This document shows positions 25,794 to 34,326 of a stretch of DNA of 64,000 nt, in pieces. Origin of the DNA: Marinobacterium mangrovicola (GTDB taxonomy: Bacteria > Pseudomonadota > Gammaproteobacteria > Pseudomonadales > Balneatricaceae); assembly GCF_004339595.1 (NCBI RefSeq), contig NZ_SMFU01000014.1, positions 1-64,000 on the forward strand, in the 5' to 3' direction. Positions within the stretch are counted from its first letter, which is position 1, and each line of letters opens with the position of its first letter. Below the pieces are notes generated by a model. That model saw nothing but the letters and a program-made list of their open reading frames with translations. It was not told the origin of the DNA and made no database searches. A program made the position numbers and the translations under genes.

Positions 25794-27287
25794 ATGACGG
25801 ACAGGCAGTGCATCCTCGCACTTGATCAGGGTACCACCAGCAGCCGGGCCATACTCTTCGATGACCAGGTCAACCAACTGGCGTCAGCACAGCAGGAGTT
25901 CCCTCAGCACTATCCGCAAGATGGCTGGGTGGAACACGATCCCATGGATATCTGGCATTCATCGCTGACCGTGGTCAGGAGAATGCTCGACTGGGCGCGA
26001 GAGAACGATTACCGGGTCTGCGGTATCGGTATCACCAACCAGCGTGAAACCACGGTGGTCTGGGACAAACGTACAGGTCGACCGGTCTACAACGCCATTG
26101 TCTGGCAGGACCGGCGCACGGCTGAGTACTGTGATCATCTCAAGCGAGAAGGTGTCGAAGAGGAACTTCAGGCACGCTCCGGCCTCCTGCTGGACCCCTA
26201 TTTTTCCGCCAGCAAGATCAACTGGATACTGGATCACAACCCGGACAACCGCGCCCGGGCGGAACGTGGCGAGCTGCTGTTTGGCACCATCGACAGCTTC
26301 CTGATCTGGAAACTGACCAGCGGCGCCTCTCACCTGACCGACGCCACCAACGCCTGCCGCACCAACCTATATAACATCCATCGGGGGGCGTGGGACGAGC
26401 GCCTGCTGGAGCTGTTCCGGGTGCCGGTCAGCATGCTGCCCGAGGTGCGCGACTGCGCCGACCACTTCGGCACCACCGATGCTTCCCTGATCGGCCAGTC
26501 GCTGCCGATTCTCGGTGTTGCCGGCGACCAGCAGGCGGCCAGTATCGGCCAGTGCTGCTTTTCCAAGGGCGATATAAAAAGCACCTACGGCACCGGCTGC
26601 TTTGTACTGCTGAACACCGGTGACGAGGCTGTCACATCCTCGCAACGTTTGCTCACTACCGTGGCCTACCAGCTTGATGGCAAGCCCAGCTACGCGCTGG
26701 AAGGTTCGATCTTCGTCGCCGGCGCCGCCGTGCAGTGGCTCAGGGATGAACTGGGTATCATCCGCAACGCCGCCGAGACCGAAACCCTGGCCCGCTCCAT
26801 CGACAGTAATAAGGGTGTCTACCTGGTGCCGGCGTTTACCGGCCTCGGTGTGCCCTACTGGCAAGCCGATGCCCGCGGCGCGCTGTTCGGTCTGACCCGT
26901 GGCAGTGGCCGGGCCGAGATCGCCCGTGCAGCGCTGGAGGCGATGGCCTACCAGACCAGCGATCTGTTCAAGGCGATGGCGGCGGACGGCATTACACCCG
27001 CCACGTTGCGCGTGGATGGCGGCATGGTCGCCAACGACTGGATGCTTCAGTTTCTGGCAGACATCCTCGATACCACCGTTATCCGACCTAAAATCGCGGA
27101 GACAACCGCTGTCGGCGCCGCCTATCTCGCTGGTCGTCAGGCCGGACTCTACGGGGATTTCGAGGCCTTCACCGAACTCTGGCAGTGCCAGCGCCAGTTC
27201 GAGCCTGCCATGCCGGATGAACAGCGCCAAAAACTGCTCAGCGGCTGGGCCGATGCGATCAAGCGTGTACTGAAGTCAGCGGAATAA
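25794..27287 (+). CDS. glpK: Glycerol kinase GlpK
   Basis: GlpK phosphorylates glycerol to sn-glycerol 3-phosphate. The 497-residue FGGY kinase (E. coli 502 aa) has the phosphate loop [14 protein letters not shown] at the N-terminus and [30 protein letters not shown] near residue 80. [33 protein letters not shown] and [16 protein letters not shown] follow. The ATG at 25794 has GGAG six bases before it; the upstream in-frame ATG at 25782 contains that GGAG and is rejected. It is followed 26 bp later by the glycerol-3-phosphate dehydrogenase gene. Confidence 0.95.
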   Translation: MTDRQCILALDQGTTSSRAILFDDQVNQLASAQQEFPQHYPQDGWVEHDPMDIWHSSLTVVRRMLDWARENDYRVCGIGITNQRETTVVWDKRTGRPVYNAIVWQDRRTAEYCDHLKREGVEEELQARSGLLLDPYFSASKINWILDHNPDNRARAERGELLFGTIDSFLIWKLTSGASHLTDATNACRTNLYNIHRGAWDERLLELFRVPVSMLPEVRDCADHFGTTDASLIGQSLPILGVAGDQQAASIGQCCFSKGDIKSTYGTGCFVLLNTGDEAVTSSQRLLTTVAYQLDGKPSYALEGSIFVAGAAVQWLRDELGIIRNAAETETLARSIDSNKGVYLVPAFTGLGVPYWQADARGALFGLTRGSGRAEIARAALEAMAYQTSDLFKAMAADGITPATLRVDGGMVANDWMLQFLADILDTTVIRPKIAETTAVGAAYLAGRQAGLYGDFEAFTELWQCQRQFEPAMPDEQRQKLLSGWADAIKRVLKSAE

Positions 27288-27313
27288 AAAGAGTTTCAGG
27301 GAGCGATCATATT

Positions 27314-28954
27314 TTGAGTTTAAGAAGCCGCAATATTGCGCGTCTGCAATCGGGTCAGTTCGATGTTTTAATTCTGGGTGGCGGTATCAATGGTGCGGTG
27401 TCTGCAGCGGCACTGGCCGCACGCGGTGCCCGCGTGGCACTGATCGACCGGGGCGACTTTGCCGGCGAAACCAGTTCCAACAGTTCCAACCTGGCCTGGG
27501 GCGGCATCAAGTACCTGGAGAGCGGCGAATACCTGCTGGTCAACAAACTCTGCCGCAGCCGTAACCAGTTGATGCGCGCCTACCCTTCCACCGTGCGGGA
27601 GATGCGCTTCCTCGCCTCGGTGGAAAGCGGCTTTCGAAAACCGCCCTGGATGCTCTACGCCGGTACCCTGCTCTACTGGCTGCTCGGTCGGGGCAAAACC
27701 CGGCTGCCGGAGATCATGGGGCCTTCCCGCCTGAAAGCGCGGGAGCCGGTTATTAACACCGCCAATACCCAGGCAGGCGTGGAATATTCCGACTGTTATC
27801 TGCACGACAACGATGCGCGCTTCACCTTCAACTTCATCCGCAGCGCCATGGATTGCGACGCCAGCGCCGCCAACTATGTGGAGTGCCAGGAGCTGAGCCG
27901 ATCAGACGATCTCTGGCACGCCAACGCTCAGGACCTGGAGTCCGGCAAAACGCTGCAGATCAAAGCCCGGGCCGTGATTAATGCCTGCGGCCCCTGGACC
28001 GACCAGATCAACCAGCGCAGTGGCCAGCCCACCCGCCACCGACATCTATTCTCCAAGGGGATCCATCTGATCGTCGAGCGGATTACCGACAGCAACCGAA
28101 TACTGACCTTCTTCGCCAGCGACGGCCGCCTGTTTTTCGTCATCCCCATGGGGCCGAAAACCTGCATAGGTACCACCGATACCCAGGTGGAGAACCCAAG
28201 GGCAGAAGTCAGCGATGAAGACCGCCAGTTCGTGCTCGATAACGCCAATTCGCTACTCAACCTGCCGCACCCTCTGAGCCGGGAAGATATTATCGCCGAG
28301 CGCTGTGGCGTGCGTCCGCTGGCCGTCAGCAACGGCGACGGCAAGCAGGCAGACTGGGTCAAACTGTCCCGCAAGCACGCCATCGATGTGGATGAACAGA
28401 ATCGTCACCTGAGCATTTTCGGCGGCAAACTCACCGACTGTATCAATGTGGGTGAAGAGATCTGCGACATCATCAGTGGTCTGGATATCGAGCTGCCCTA
28501 CCCGAAACAGATCTGGTATGGCGAGCCGCATAAAAGCGTTTATGCGGAATATCTGCACCAGGCGCGGCTGATGAACCTGGATGGCATGACGCCCGGCTCA
28601 TCCAGCGAGAAACTGACCTCCCGCCTCTGGCGCCGTTACGCCGCCAGCGCTTTGGAGCTGCTGGAGGGGATTCGTGAGAATCCGAGCTGGGGTGAGTTGT
28701 TGATCGACAACGCCGAATACCTGCGTGGCGAGGTGGAGATGGCGGCGCGTCGGGAGATGGTCACCCGGCTGGATGACTTCCTGCGGCGCCGCTCGAAGAT
28801 TGCCCAGGTCGTGCCCAAAGACGCGCTGGCTGACGCCCCAGGTCTGAGAGAAGCCTGTGTCATTCTGTTTGGCGACCGGGCCGAAGAGAAACTCGCCGAG
28901 TATCTCAAGGCCCATGCCGCTGAACCTGTTCCTGCGGAATCTACAGAGAACTGA
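27314..28954 (+). CDS. glpD: FAD-dependent glycerol-3-phosphate dehydrogenase
   Basis: This 546-residue flavoprotein oxidises glycerol 3-phosphate to dihydroxyacetone phosphate and passes electrons to quinone. The FAD-binding VLILGGGINGAVSAAALAARG lies at residues ~19-39. It also has ETSSNSSNLAWGGIKYLESGEYLLV, a substrate-binding segment typical of GlpD, GVRPLAVS near residue 336 and FGGKLTDC near 377. It starts with TTG, with GGAG ten bases upstream. With glpK it forms a glycerol-use operon. Its last 14 bases overlap the 3' end of the convergent desaturase gene. Confidence 0.9.
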   Translation: MSLRSRNIARLQSGQFDVLILGGGINGAVSAAALAARGARVALIDRGDFAGETSSNSSNLAWGGIKYLESGEYLLVNKLCRSRNQLMRAYPSTVREMRFLASVESGFRKPPWMLYAGTLLYWLLGRGKTRLPEIMGPSRLKAREPVINTANTQAGVEYSDCYLHDNDARFTFNFIRSAMDCDASAANYVECQELSRSDDLWHANAQDLESGKTLQIKARAVINACGPWTDQINQRSGQPTRHRHLFSKGIHLIVERITDSNRILTFFASDGRLFFVIPMGPKTCIGTTDTQVENPRAEVSDEDRQFVLDNANSLLNLPHPLSREDIIAERCGVRPLAVSNGDGKQADWVKLSRKHAIDVDEQNRHLSIFGGKLTDCINVGEEICDIISGLDIELPYPKQIWYGEPHKSVYAEYLHQARLMNLDGMTPGSSSEKLTSRLWRRYAASALELLEGIRENPSWGELLIDNAEYLRGEVEMAARREMVTRLDDFLRRRSKIAQVVPKDALADAPGLREACVILFGDRAEEKLAEYLKAHAAEPVPAESTEN

Positions 28955-30107
28955 GCGCTGCGCGCCTGACCTGGGACACACTCATCAGGCGCTCGGCGAA
29001 CTCCTCCAACACAGCGATGCCGGAGCTTTTTGCATCCACACACCAGTCATGCAAGGCGCGGCTCAAGCGCTCACTGGAGCGCCCCGGCAGCGTCCAGATC
29101 TCACGCAGCCGATGCTGATATTCATACACCGTGGCCAGACGCGTGCTCAGGGACAGCGACGAATCCACCCGTGAGCGCTGCGCCGCGTTGAGACGATGTT
29201 TCTCCCTCAGCAGCAGCCAGCGACTGCGGCGCAACAGTTCACGGCTGGCACGGCTGCCGATGCGCCGCTCCTGTTTGAGAATCGGCAGCACCACCTGACG
29301 GGCGTAAAGACGTAGCAATTGAAGCCGGTTCAGCGCAGCGTCCGGCGCCAACGGCAGTTGCCGGATCATGCCGGCACTACGTACCTCCGCCAGACCTAGA
29401 ACGGTGAGGCAACGGATATAGAACCAGCCGATATCAAACTCGAACCAACGGCAGGAAAGCCTTGCCGACGAAGGCGCCGCATGATGGTTGTTATGCAGCT
29501 CTTCACCACCGATCAGTAGTCCCAGCGGGCTGATATTGCGCGATGCATCGCCGGTCTCGAAATTGCGATAACCGAGGAAATGGCCGACGCCGTTAATGAC
29601 CCCCGCCGCCCAGAAGGGAATCCACACCATCTGCACCGCCCAGAGCGTAAGTCCGATGGCGCCGAAACAGAGAACATCGATCACCAGCATCAGGCTGATA
29701 CCCAGGTAGGGAAAACGGCTGTAGAGCTTGCGCTCGATCCAGTCATCCGGCGTGCCCTTGCCATAGCGCGCCAGCAGTTCGGGATCATCCAGAGCGCCAC
29801 GGTATAGCTCGGCGCCGCGCCAAAGTACGCAGGAAATCCCTTTAACCTGGGGGCTGTGGGGATCGTCATCGACATCGCAATGAGCGTGATGCTTGCGGTG
29901 AATCGCCACCCATTCGCGGGTGACCATCCCGGTGGTCAGCCAGAGCCAGAAACGCATCAGGTGCGAAGGTACAGGATGCAGGGAAACCGAGCGATGTGCC
30001 TGGCTGCGATGCAGAAACACGGTCACGGAAACAATCGTCAGATGGGTTAGCAACAGAACGACCGCGATATAGCCCCACCAGGGCAGGTCAAAAAAGCCTG
30101 TCGGCAT
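28941..30107 (-). CDS. Fatty acid desaturase (acyl-CoA/phospholipid delta-9 type)
   Basis: The 388-residue integral membrane di-iron enzyme has the three histidine boxes of delta-9 desaturases: HRSQAH near residue 33, HRKHHAHC near 70 and GEELHNNHH near 207, with hydrophobic helices between. Length and the long basic C-terminal tail match the Pseudomonas DesA/DesB type (about 394 aa). It probably makes monounsaturated acyl chains for membrane fluidity. It converges with glpD, sharing 14 bp. Confidence 0.9.
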   Translation of the reverse strand: MPTGFFDLPWWGYIAVVLLLTHLTIVSVTVFLHRSQAHRSVSLHPVPSHLMRFWLWLTTGMVTREWVAIHRKHHAHCDVDDDPHSPQVKGISCVLWRGAELYRGALDDPELLARYGKGTPDDWIERKLYSRFPYLGISLMLVIDVLCFGAIGLTLWAVQMVWIPFWAAGVINGVGHFLGYRNFETGDASRNISPLGLLIGGEELHNNHHAAPSSARLSCRWFEFDIGWFYIRCLTVLGLAEVRSAGMIRQLPLAPDAALNRLQLLRLYARQVVLPILKQERRIGSRASRELLRRSRWLLLREKHRLNAAQRSRVDSSLSLSTRLATVYEYQHRLREIWTLPGRSSERLSRALHDWCVDAKSSGIAVLEEFAERLMSVSQVRRAALSSL

Positions 30108-30226
30108 GGAAAACTCCGGTTTGGCGGTTCACGAATCCGCACCCACAACGTTTGCGGGCAGGGTACGTCTCAACAGCAGTGTCTAAATATTAGTCACCAC
30201 AACCGGAGTCTGTGTTCACAGATTAA

Positions 30227-31144
30227 TTAAATTTCGGGTTTATCGACCCCCATCCGGCGCAGTTTGAGCATCAGCCGCAGGCGTTGACCAAAGACGTTAA
30301 TCATAAGACCGAGCAAAATCAGAACGATACCCAGAGTCTGCGACAGGCTGACCGATTCCCCCAACACCAGCCAGGCCGTGAGCAGCCCCACTATCGGCAC
30401 CAGCAGGGTCAACGGCGCCACCGTGGATGCCGGGTAGCGGCTCATCAGGAACGCCCAGCTGCCGTAGCCAAACAGCGAGGCAACCGCCGCCAGGTATAAC
30501 AGCGAGGCAACCGATTTCCAGCTCATACCGGCCAGGCTGTCCATGATCAGCGTCGGGCCTTCGAGCCAGAGCGACAGCAGAAAGAACGGAATCGGCGGCA
30601 CCAACGCCCCCCAGACCACCAGGCTCATCAGATTGATCGGGCCAAGCTGCACGATATGGCGATTGACGATATTACCCATCCCCCAACTGGCGGCTGCCGC
30701 CACGGTCAGCAGAAAGCCGATCAGTGTCATATCCGCGGTCGGCGTCGCCTCGGCCAGGAAAAACAGGCCCGCTACGGCAACCACCAGCGAGATCAACTGC
30801 GGCAGATGCAAACGCTCGCCCAGGAACAGCAGGGCAAACAGCATGGTGAACAGCATCTGCGACTGCAGCACCAGCGATGCCAGGCCCGCCGGCATGCCGA
30901 AATACATGGCACTGAACAGGAAAGCGAACTGCCCCAAACTGATAAAACCTCCATAGGCCAGCAGCAATTTCAGCGGGATTTTAGGCGGTTTGAAAAACAG
31001 GATCGCCGGGAATGCCACCAGCGAAAAGCGCAGCGCGCCGAGCAGCATCGGCGGCAGCTCATCGAGGCCAAAGCGGATAACAACAAAGTTTAACCCCCAG
31101 CCCAGCACGATCAGCAGAGCGAGGCCCCAGTGTGAAATACTCAA
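30227..31144 (-). CDS. EamA (DMT superfamily) exporter
   Basis: This inner-membrane transporter of about 305 residues has ten predicted helices in two EamA repeats. The opening (WGLALLIVLGWGLNFVVIRFG) and LPPMLLGALRFSLVAFPAI closely follow the E. coli EamA/YdeD pattern, an exporter of O-acetylserine and cysteine; substrate here is inferred. The TTG at 31144 has GGAG five bases upstream and yields the family N-terminus. The ATG at 31165 lacks a ribosome site. Confidence 0.85.
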   Translation of the reverse strand: MSISHWGLALLIVLGWGLNFVVIRFGLDELPPMLLGALRFSLVAFPAILFFKPPKIPLKLLLAYGGFISLGQFAFLFSAMYFGMPAGLASLVLQSQMLFTMLFALLFLGERLHLPQLISLVVAVAGLFFLAEATPTADMTLIGFLLTVAAAASWGMGNIVNRHIVQLGPINLMSLVVWGALVPPIPFFLLSLWLEGPTLIMDSLAGMSWKSVASLLYLAAVASLFGYGSWAFLMSRYPASTVAPLTLLVPIVGLLTAWLVLGESVSLSQTLGIVLILLGLMINVFGQRLRLMLKLRRMGVDKPEI

Positions 31145-31201
31145 AACAGCTCCGAACCGGCGCATAACGCCGGGAAAAATGATCGCCCCGCGACGGAGAT
31201 A

Positions 31202-31759
31202 TCAGGCAGGATAGTGAATCAGGTTATGAAATACCGCCGGTTCCCGGCCCAGGTTACGGTAACCGTGGGGGCGGTCAGCGGCAAAACGGATGGCGTCACC
31301 CTCAAGCAACAGCTTCCACTGCCCCTCGATCAACAGCTCCATCTCACCTCTTAGCAGCACTACATGCTCGGTAACGCCCGGCGCATGGGGCTCAGAGCTG
31401 CGAGTATAGCCAGGCATCAGGGTCAGTTCGAACATTTCAAAGCCCAGTGCCGCATCGTAGGGAAAGATGGTCGCAACCAGCATCTGATCCACCGCCGGCT
31501 GATGTCGCAACTCGTCCGCCTGACGCACAGCCCCCTGATCTTCCGGGTCAGGCTGCTCAAGAAAGTCAGACAGAGCGGCATTGAAGCCGGTTGCGATCTT
31601 CCATAGCGTTGCTACCGTCGGGCTCGACTCACCGCGCTCGATCTGCCCCAGCATCGCCTTGCTGACGCCGGTACTGCGGGAAGCCTGGTCCAGGCTCCAA
31701 CCCTTGGCCTTACGACGCTGCTTCAGCGCCTGTGCCAGATACTGACCCGGTTCTTTCAT
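31202..31759 (-). CDS. XRE-family regulator with C-terminal cupin domain
   Basis: The 185-residue protein joins an N-terminal helix-turn-helix (QALKQRRKAKGWSLDQASRSTGVSKAMLGQIERGESSPTVATLWKIA, residues 10-56) to a cupin sensor domain (~105-180; HAPGVTEHVVLLRGEMEL). Such XRE-cupin repressors usually control an adjacent transport or catabolic gene. ATG at 31759 has GGAG five bases upstream. It is divergent from benE, and the two direct operator-like repeats in between are probably its binding sites. Confidence 0.9.
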   Translation of the reverse strand: MKEPGQYLAQALKQRRKAKGWSLDQASRSTGVSKAMLGQIERGESSPTVATLWKIATGFNAALSDFLEQPDPEDQGAVRQADELRHQPAVDQMLVATIFPYDAALGFEMFELTLMPGYTRSSEPHAPGVTEHVVLLRGEMELLIEGQWKLLLEGDAIRFAADRPHGYRNLGREPAVFHNLIHYPA

Positions 31760-31796
31760 GCCGTCTCCTGCAAAAGAGCACTGAATAGCAAAATTG

Positions 31797-31851
31797 TTGT
31801 GCGCTATAACGCTCAAGCGTATCCTTTGGCCATATTGTGCGCTATAGCGTT
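31797..31851. promoter_or_regulatory. Two operator-like repeats between XRE regulator and benE
   Basis: TTGTGCGCTATAACGCT (31797-31813) and TTGTGCGCTATAGCGTT (31835-31851) match at 15 of 17 positions and start 38 bp apart. Each is centred on the palindrome CGCTATAGCG, exact in the second copy. They lie between the divergent regulator and transporter starts, where an autoregulatory repressor would bind. Confidence 0.7.
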
Positions 31852-31958
31852 CGCCATTTCCAAGCCAGCGGCGCTGAAAAGCTGTTTGTCGTCGCACAGA
31901 TTAATAAGCAACTAAAACTCTCGACCGCAATCATCGACCCTATACATTGGTAAGCATC

Positions 31959-33128
31959 ATGCGTTTTACGCCCAGCCTCTCTCATATTTCAGCCGGTTTT
32001 GTCGCGGTACTGGTGGGCTACACCAGCTCAGCTGCGATTATCTTTCAGGCCGCATCGGCCGCAGGCGCCAGCGCTGCCGAGATCAGCTCCTGGCTCTGGG
32101 CCCTGGGTATCGGCATGGCACTCACCAGCGGCGGCCTGTCGCTCTATTTCAAAACCCCGGTACTCACCGCCTGGTCTACGCCGGGCGCTGCACTGCTGGT
32201 GACCGGCCTGTCCGGCCTGAGCCTGAATGAAGCGGTAGGCGTGTTCCTGTTCAGCTCCGCGCTGATCACTCTGTGCGGTATCACCGGCTGGTTTGATCGC
32301 CTGATGAAACAAGTGCCCGCGCCTCTTGCCGCCGCCATGCTGGCGGGCGTGCTGTTCCAGTTCGGTCTGCAGCTGTTTGGCGCCATGGAAACGCAACTGC
32401 TGCTGGTAGGCGCCATGCTGCTGACCTATCTGCTCGGCAGAATCCTGCTGCCTCGCTACGTGATTCCGCTGACGCTGGCGGTGGGCCTGTTGATCGCTGC
32501 GCTGCAGGGAATGCTGGAGGTGGAAACCCTGAGCTGGGAGCTGGCCCGCCCGATCTGGACCTGGCCGGAGTTTTCGGTGCCCGCGCTGATCGGCGTTGGC
32601 GTACCGCTGTTTATCGTCACCATGGCATCGCAGAACGTACCGGGCCTGGCGGTACTGCGCGCCAACGGTTATGAAACGCCCGCCTCGCCGTTGATCACCA
32701 GCACCGGTCTTACCGGTCTGATCCTGGCACCGCTGGGCGGCTTCGCCTTCAACCTGGCGGCAATCACTGCGGCAATCTGCATGGGTAAAGAGGCGGATCC
32801 AAACCCAAAGCGGCGTTACCTGGCATCCGTCTGGGCGGGCTTTTTCTACCTGCTGACCGGTATTTTCGGCGCCACGGTAGCCGCCCTGTTTGCCGCCTTC
32901 CCGGCACAGCTGGTCATGGCGATTGCGGGTCTCGCGCTGCTCGGCACCATCAGCGGCAGCCTGTCGGCGGCACTCAAGGATGACGAGGTGCGTGATGCAG
33001 CACTGATTACCTTCCTGGCCACGGCATCAGGCATGACACTGGTGGGAGTTGGCAGCGCATTCTGGGGATTGGTTGCGGGGTTGGTGGCTTACCACCTGCC
33101 ACAGGTCGTAGCAGCAACACGAAAATAA
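31959..33128 (+). CDS. benE: Benzoate/H+ symporter family transporter BenE
   Basis: The 389-residue membrane protein has about 12 hydrophobic segments and matches BenE, a NAT-like family. It starts SHISAGFVAVLVGYTSSAAIIFQAA, then KTPVLTAWSTPGAALL near residue 65, and later VPLFIVTMASQNVPGLAVLRANGY, a signature of the family. No benzoate catabolic genes are in the window, so substrate is uncertain. The MRFTPS start at 31959 is preferred over the in-frame GTG-like reading 12 bp upstream. Confidence 0.9.
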   Translation: MRFTPSLSHISAGFVAVLVGYTSSAAIIFQAASAAGASAAEISSWLWALGIGMALTSGGLSLYFKTPVLTAWSTPGAALLVTGLSGLSLNEAVGVFLFSSALITLCGITGWFDRLMKQVPAPLAAAMLAGVLFQFGLQLFGAMETQLLLVGAMLLTYLLGRILLPRYVIPLTLAVGLLIAALQGMLEVETLSWELARPIWTWPEFSVPALIGVGVPLFIVTMASQNVPGLAVLRANGYETPASPLITSTGLTGLILAPLGGFAFNLAAITAAICMGKEADPNPKRRYLASVWAGFFYLLTGIFGATVAALFAAFPAQLVMAIAGLALLGTISGSLSAALKDDEVRDAALITFLATASGMTLVGVGSAFWGLVAGLVAYHLPQVVAATRK

Positions 33129-33144
33129 GGCGGGTGATCGCGGC

Positions 33145-33184
33145 GGGGCGCCGCTCCTGCGAAAAATAGCCGCGGCGGCGCCCC
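33145..33184. repeat. GC-rich inverted repeat between convergent benE and NAGGN peptidase genes
   Basis: GGGGCGCCGC (33145-33154) and GCGGCGCCCC (33175-33184) are perfect 10-bp arms with a 20-nt spacer containing GAAAAATAG. The position between two convergent genes suggests a terminator, but there is no following T-run. Confidence 0.5.
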
Positions 33185-33192
33185 AAACCGAC

Positions 33193-34326
33193 TTACATTT
33201 TCAGCCGTTCGCGATCCGCTGCAATCAGCGGGTATTCGCTCTCATCACCGATCACGTTCTCATGCTCGGCGAACAGCGGTTTCGAGCGCATGTAACCCAC
33301 CAGCAGACTGGCCACCGATTCCAGTGAACCTATATGGGTGCGCTCCCAGCCATGGGAGGCATCCAGGGCGAAGCAGATCAGCGCGGTGCGGATATCGTTA
33401 CCCGCTTCCAGCGCCGACGCGGCATCGCTGCGGTAGTAGAGGAACACATCGCGGCTGAACTCCACCTCTTCGCGTTTACAGATGCTGATCAGGTGCTGGG
33501 TCAGCGGACGGTCGAACGGACCACTGGAATCCTGCATGGCGATGGTAACGCCGTACTCACAGGTGTTCTGCTCCGGTGCGATGGTGCCGTTATCGATGGA
33601 AACCATCTCGGCGATATCACCATGCAACACATGGGATGCGCCTACACCCACCTCCTCCGAGATGGTGAACAGCAGGTGGCAGTCCAGCTCCGGCTTTTCA
33701 CCGGCATCCACCATCGCCTTGGCCGCCGCCAGCATACTGGCAACGCCGGCCTTGTCATCCAGGTGGCGGCCGTTGATGTGCCCGCTGTTACAGAACTCCG
33801 GCTTGGAATCCACGGAGACAAAGTCACCCACACGGATCCCCATATCCCAGAGCTGATCGATCTGATTCACCGGCTCGTCGATACGGATCTCCAGGTTGGA
33901 CCAGTCCGAAGGCTGCTCATCGACCCCCTTGTTGTAGGTATGACCCGAGGCTTTCAGCGGCAGAATCGTCCCGGTATAGACCTGGCCGTTATCGCAATGC
34001 ACCTTCACCCGCGCGCCCTCGGCAAAGCGGGCGTTCCAGTGGCCGATTGGCACCACGCGCAGGCGCCCTTCCCGTTTCAGCCCTTTTACCATGGCGCCCA
34101 GGGTATCCAGGTGCGCGGCGATGGCACGGCGCGGGGAATCATTTTTGCCGGGGATAATGGCTCGGATCGCACCGCGCCGGGTCAGCTCGTAACGGATATC
34201 CAGCTTTTCCAGCTCGCCACAGACGTAACGCACCGCGTCGTCGGTCATGCCGGAGGGGCTGGGTGTCAGCAGCAGATTCTTCAGCTGCTCCTTGAGGTAT
34301 TCCTGATCAATTTGCAGTTTGGTCAC
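33193..34326 (-). CDS. M42-like peptidase of the NAGGN osmoprotectant cluster
   Basis: The 377-residue protein is an M42/M20-type zinc aminopeptidase homologue. It has AIAAHLDTLGAMVKGL (metal-binding His and Asp) near residue 69, GRHLDDKAGVASML near 188, TISEEVGVGASH near 216 and a late DASHGWERTHIG. It matches the hydrolase always found with the two NAGGN synthesis genes. Its exact reaction is unproven. Its ATG overlaps the stop of the acetyltransferase/ATP-grasp gene by four bases. Confidence 0.88.
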   Translation of the reverse strand: MTKLQIDQEYLKEQLKNLLLTPSPSGMTDDAVRYVCGELEKLDIRYELTRRGAIRAIIPGKNDSPRRAIAAHLDTLGAMVKGLKREGRLRVVPIGHWNARFAEGARVKVHCDNGQVYTGTILPLKASGHTYNKGVDEQPSDWSNLEIRIDEPVNQIDQLWDMGIRVGDFVSVDSKPEFCNSGHINGRHLDDKAGVASMLAAAKAMVDAGEKPELDCHLLFTISEEVGVGASHVLHGDIAEMVSIDNGTIAPEQNTCEYGVTIAMQDSSGPFDRPLTQHLISICKREEVEFSRDVFLYYRSDAASALEAGNDIRTALICFALDASHGWERTHIGSLESVASLLVGYMRSKPLFAEHENVIGDESEYPLIAADRERLKM

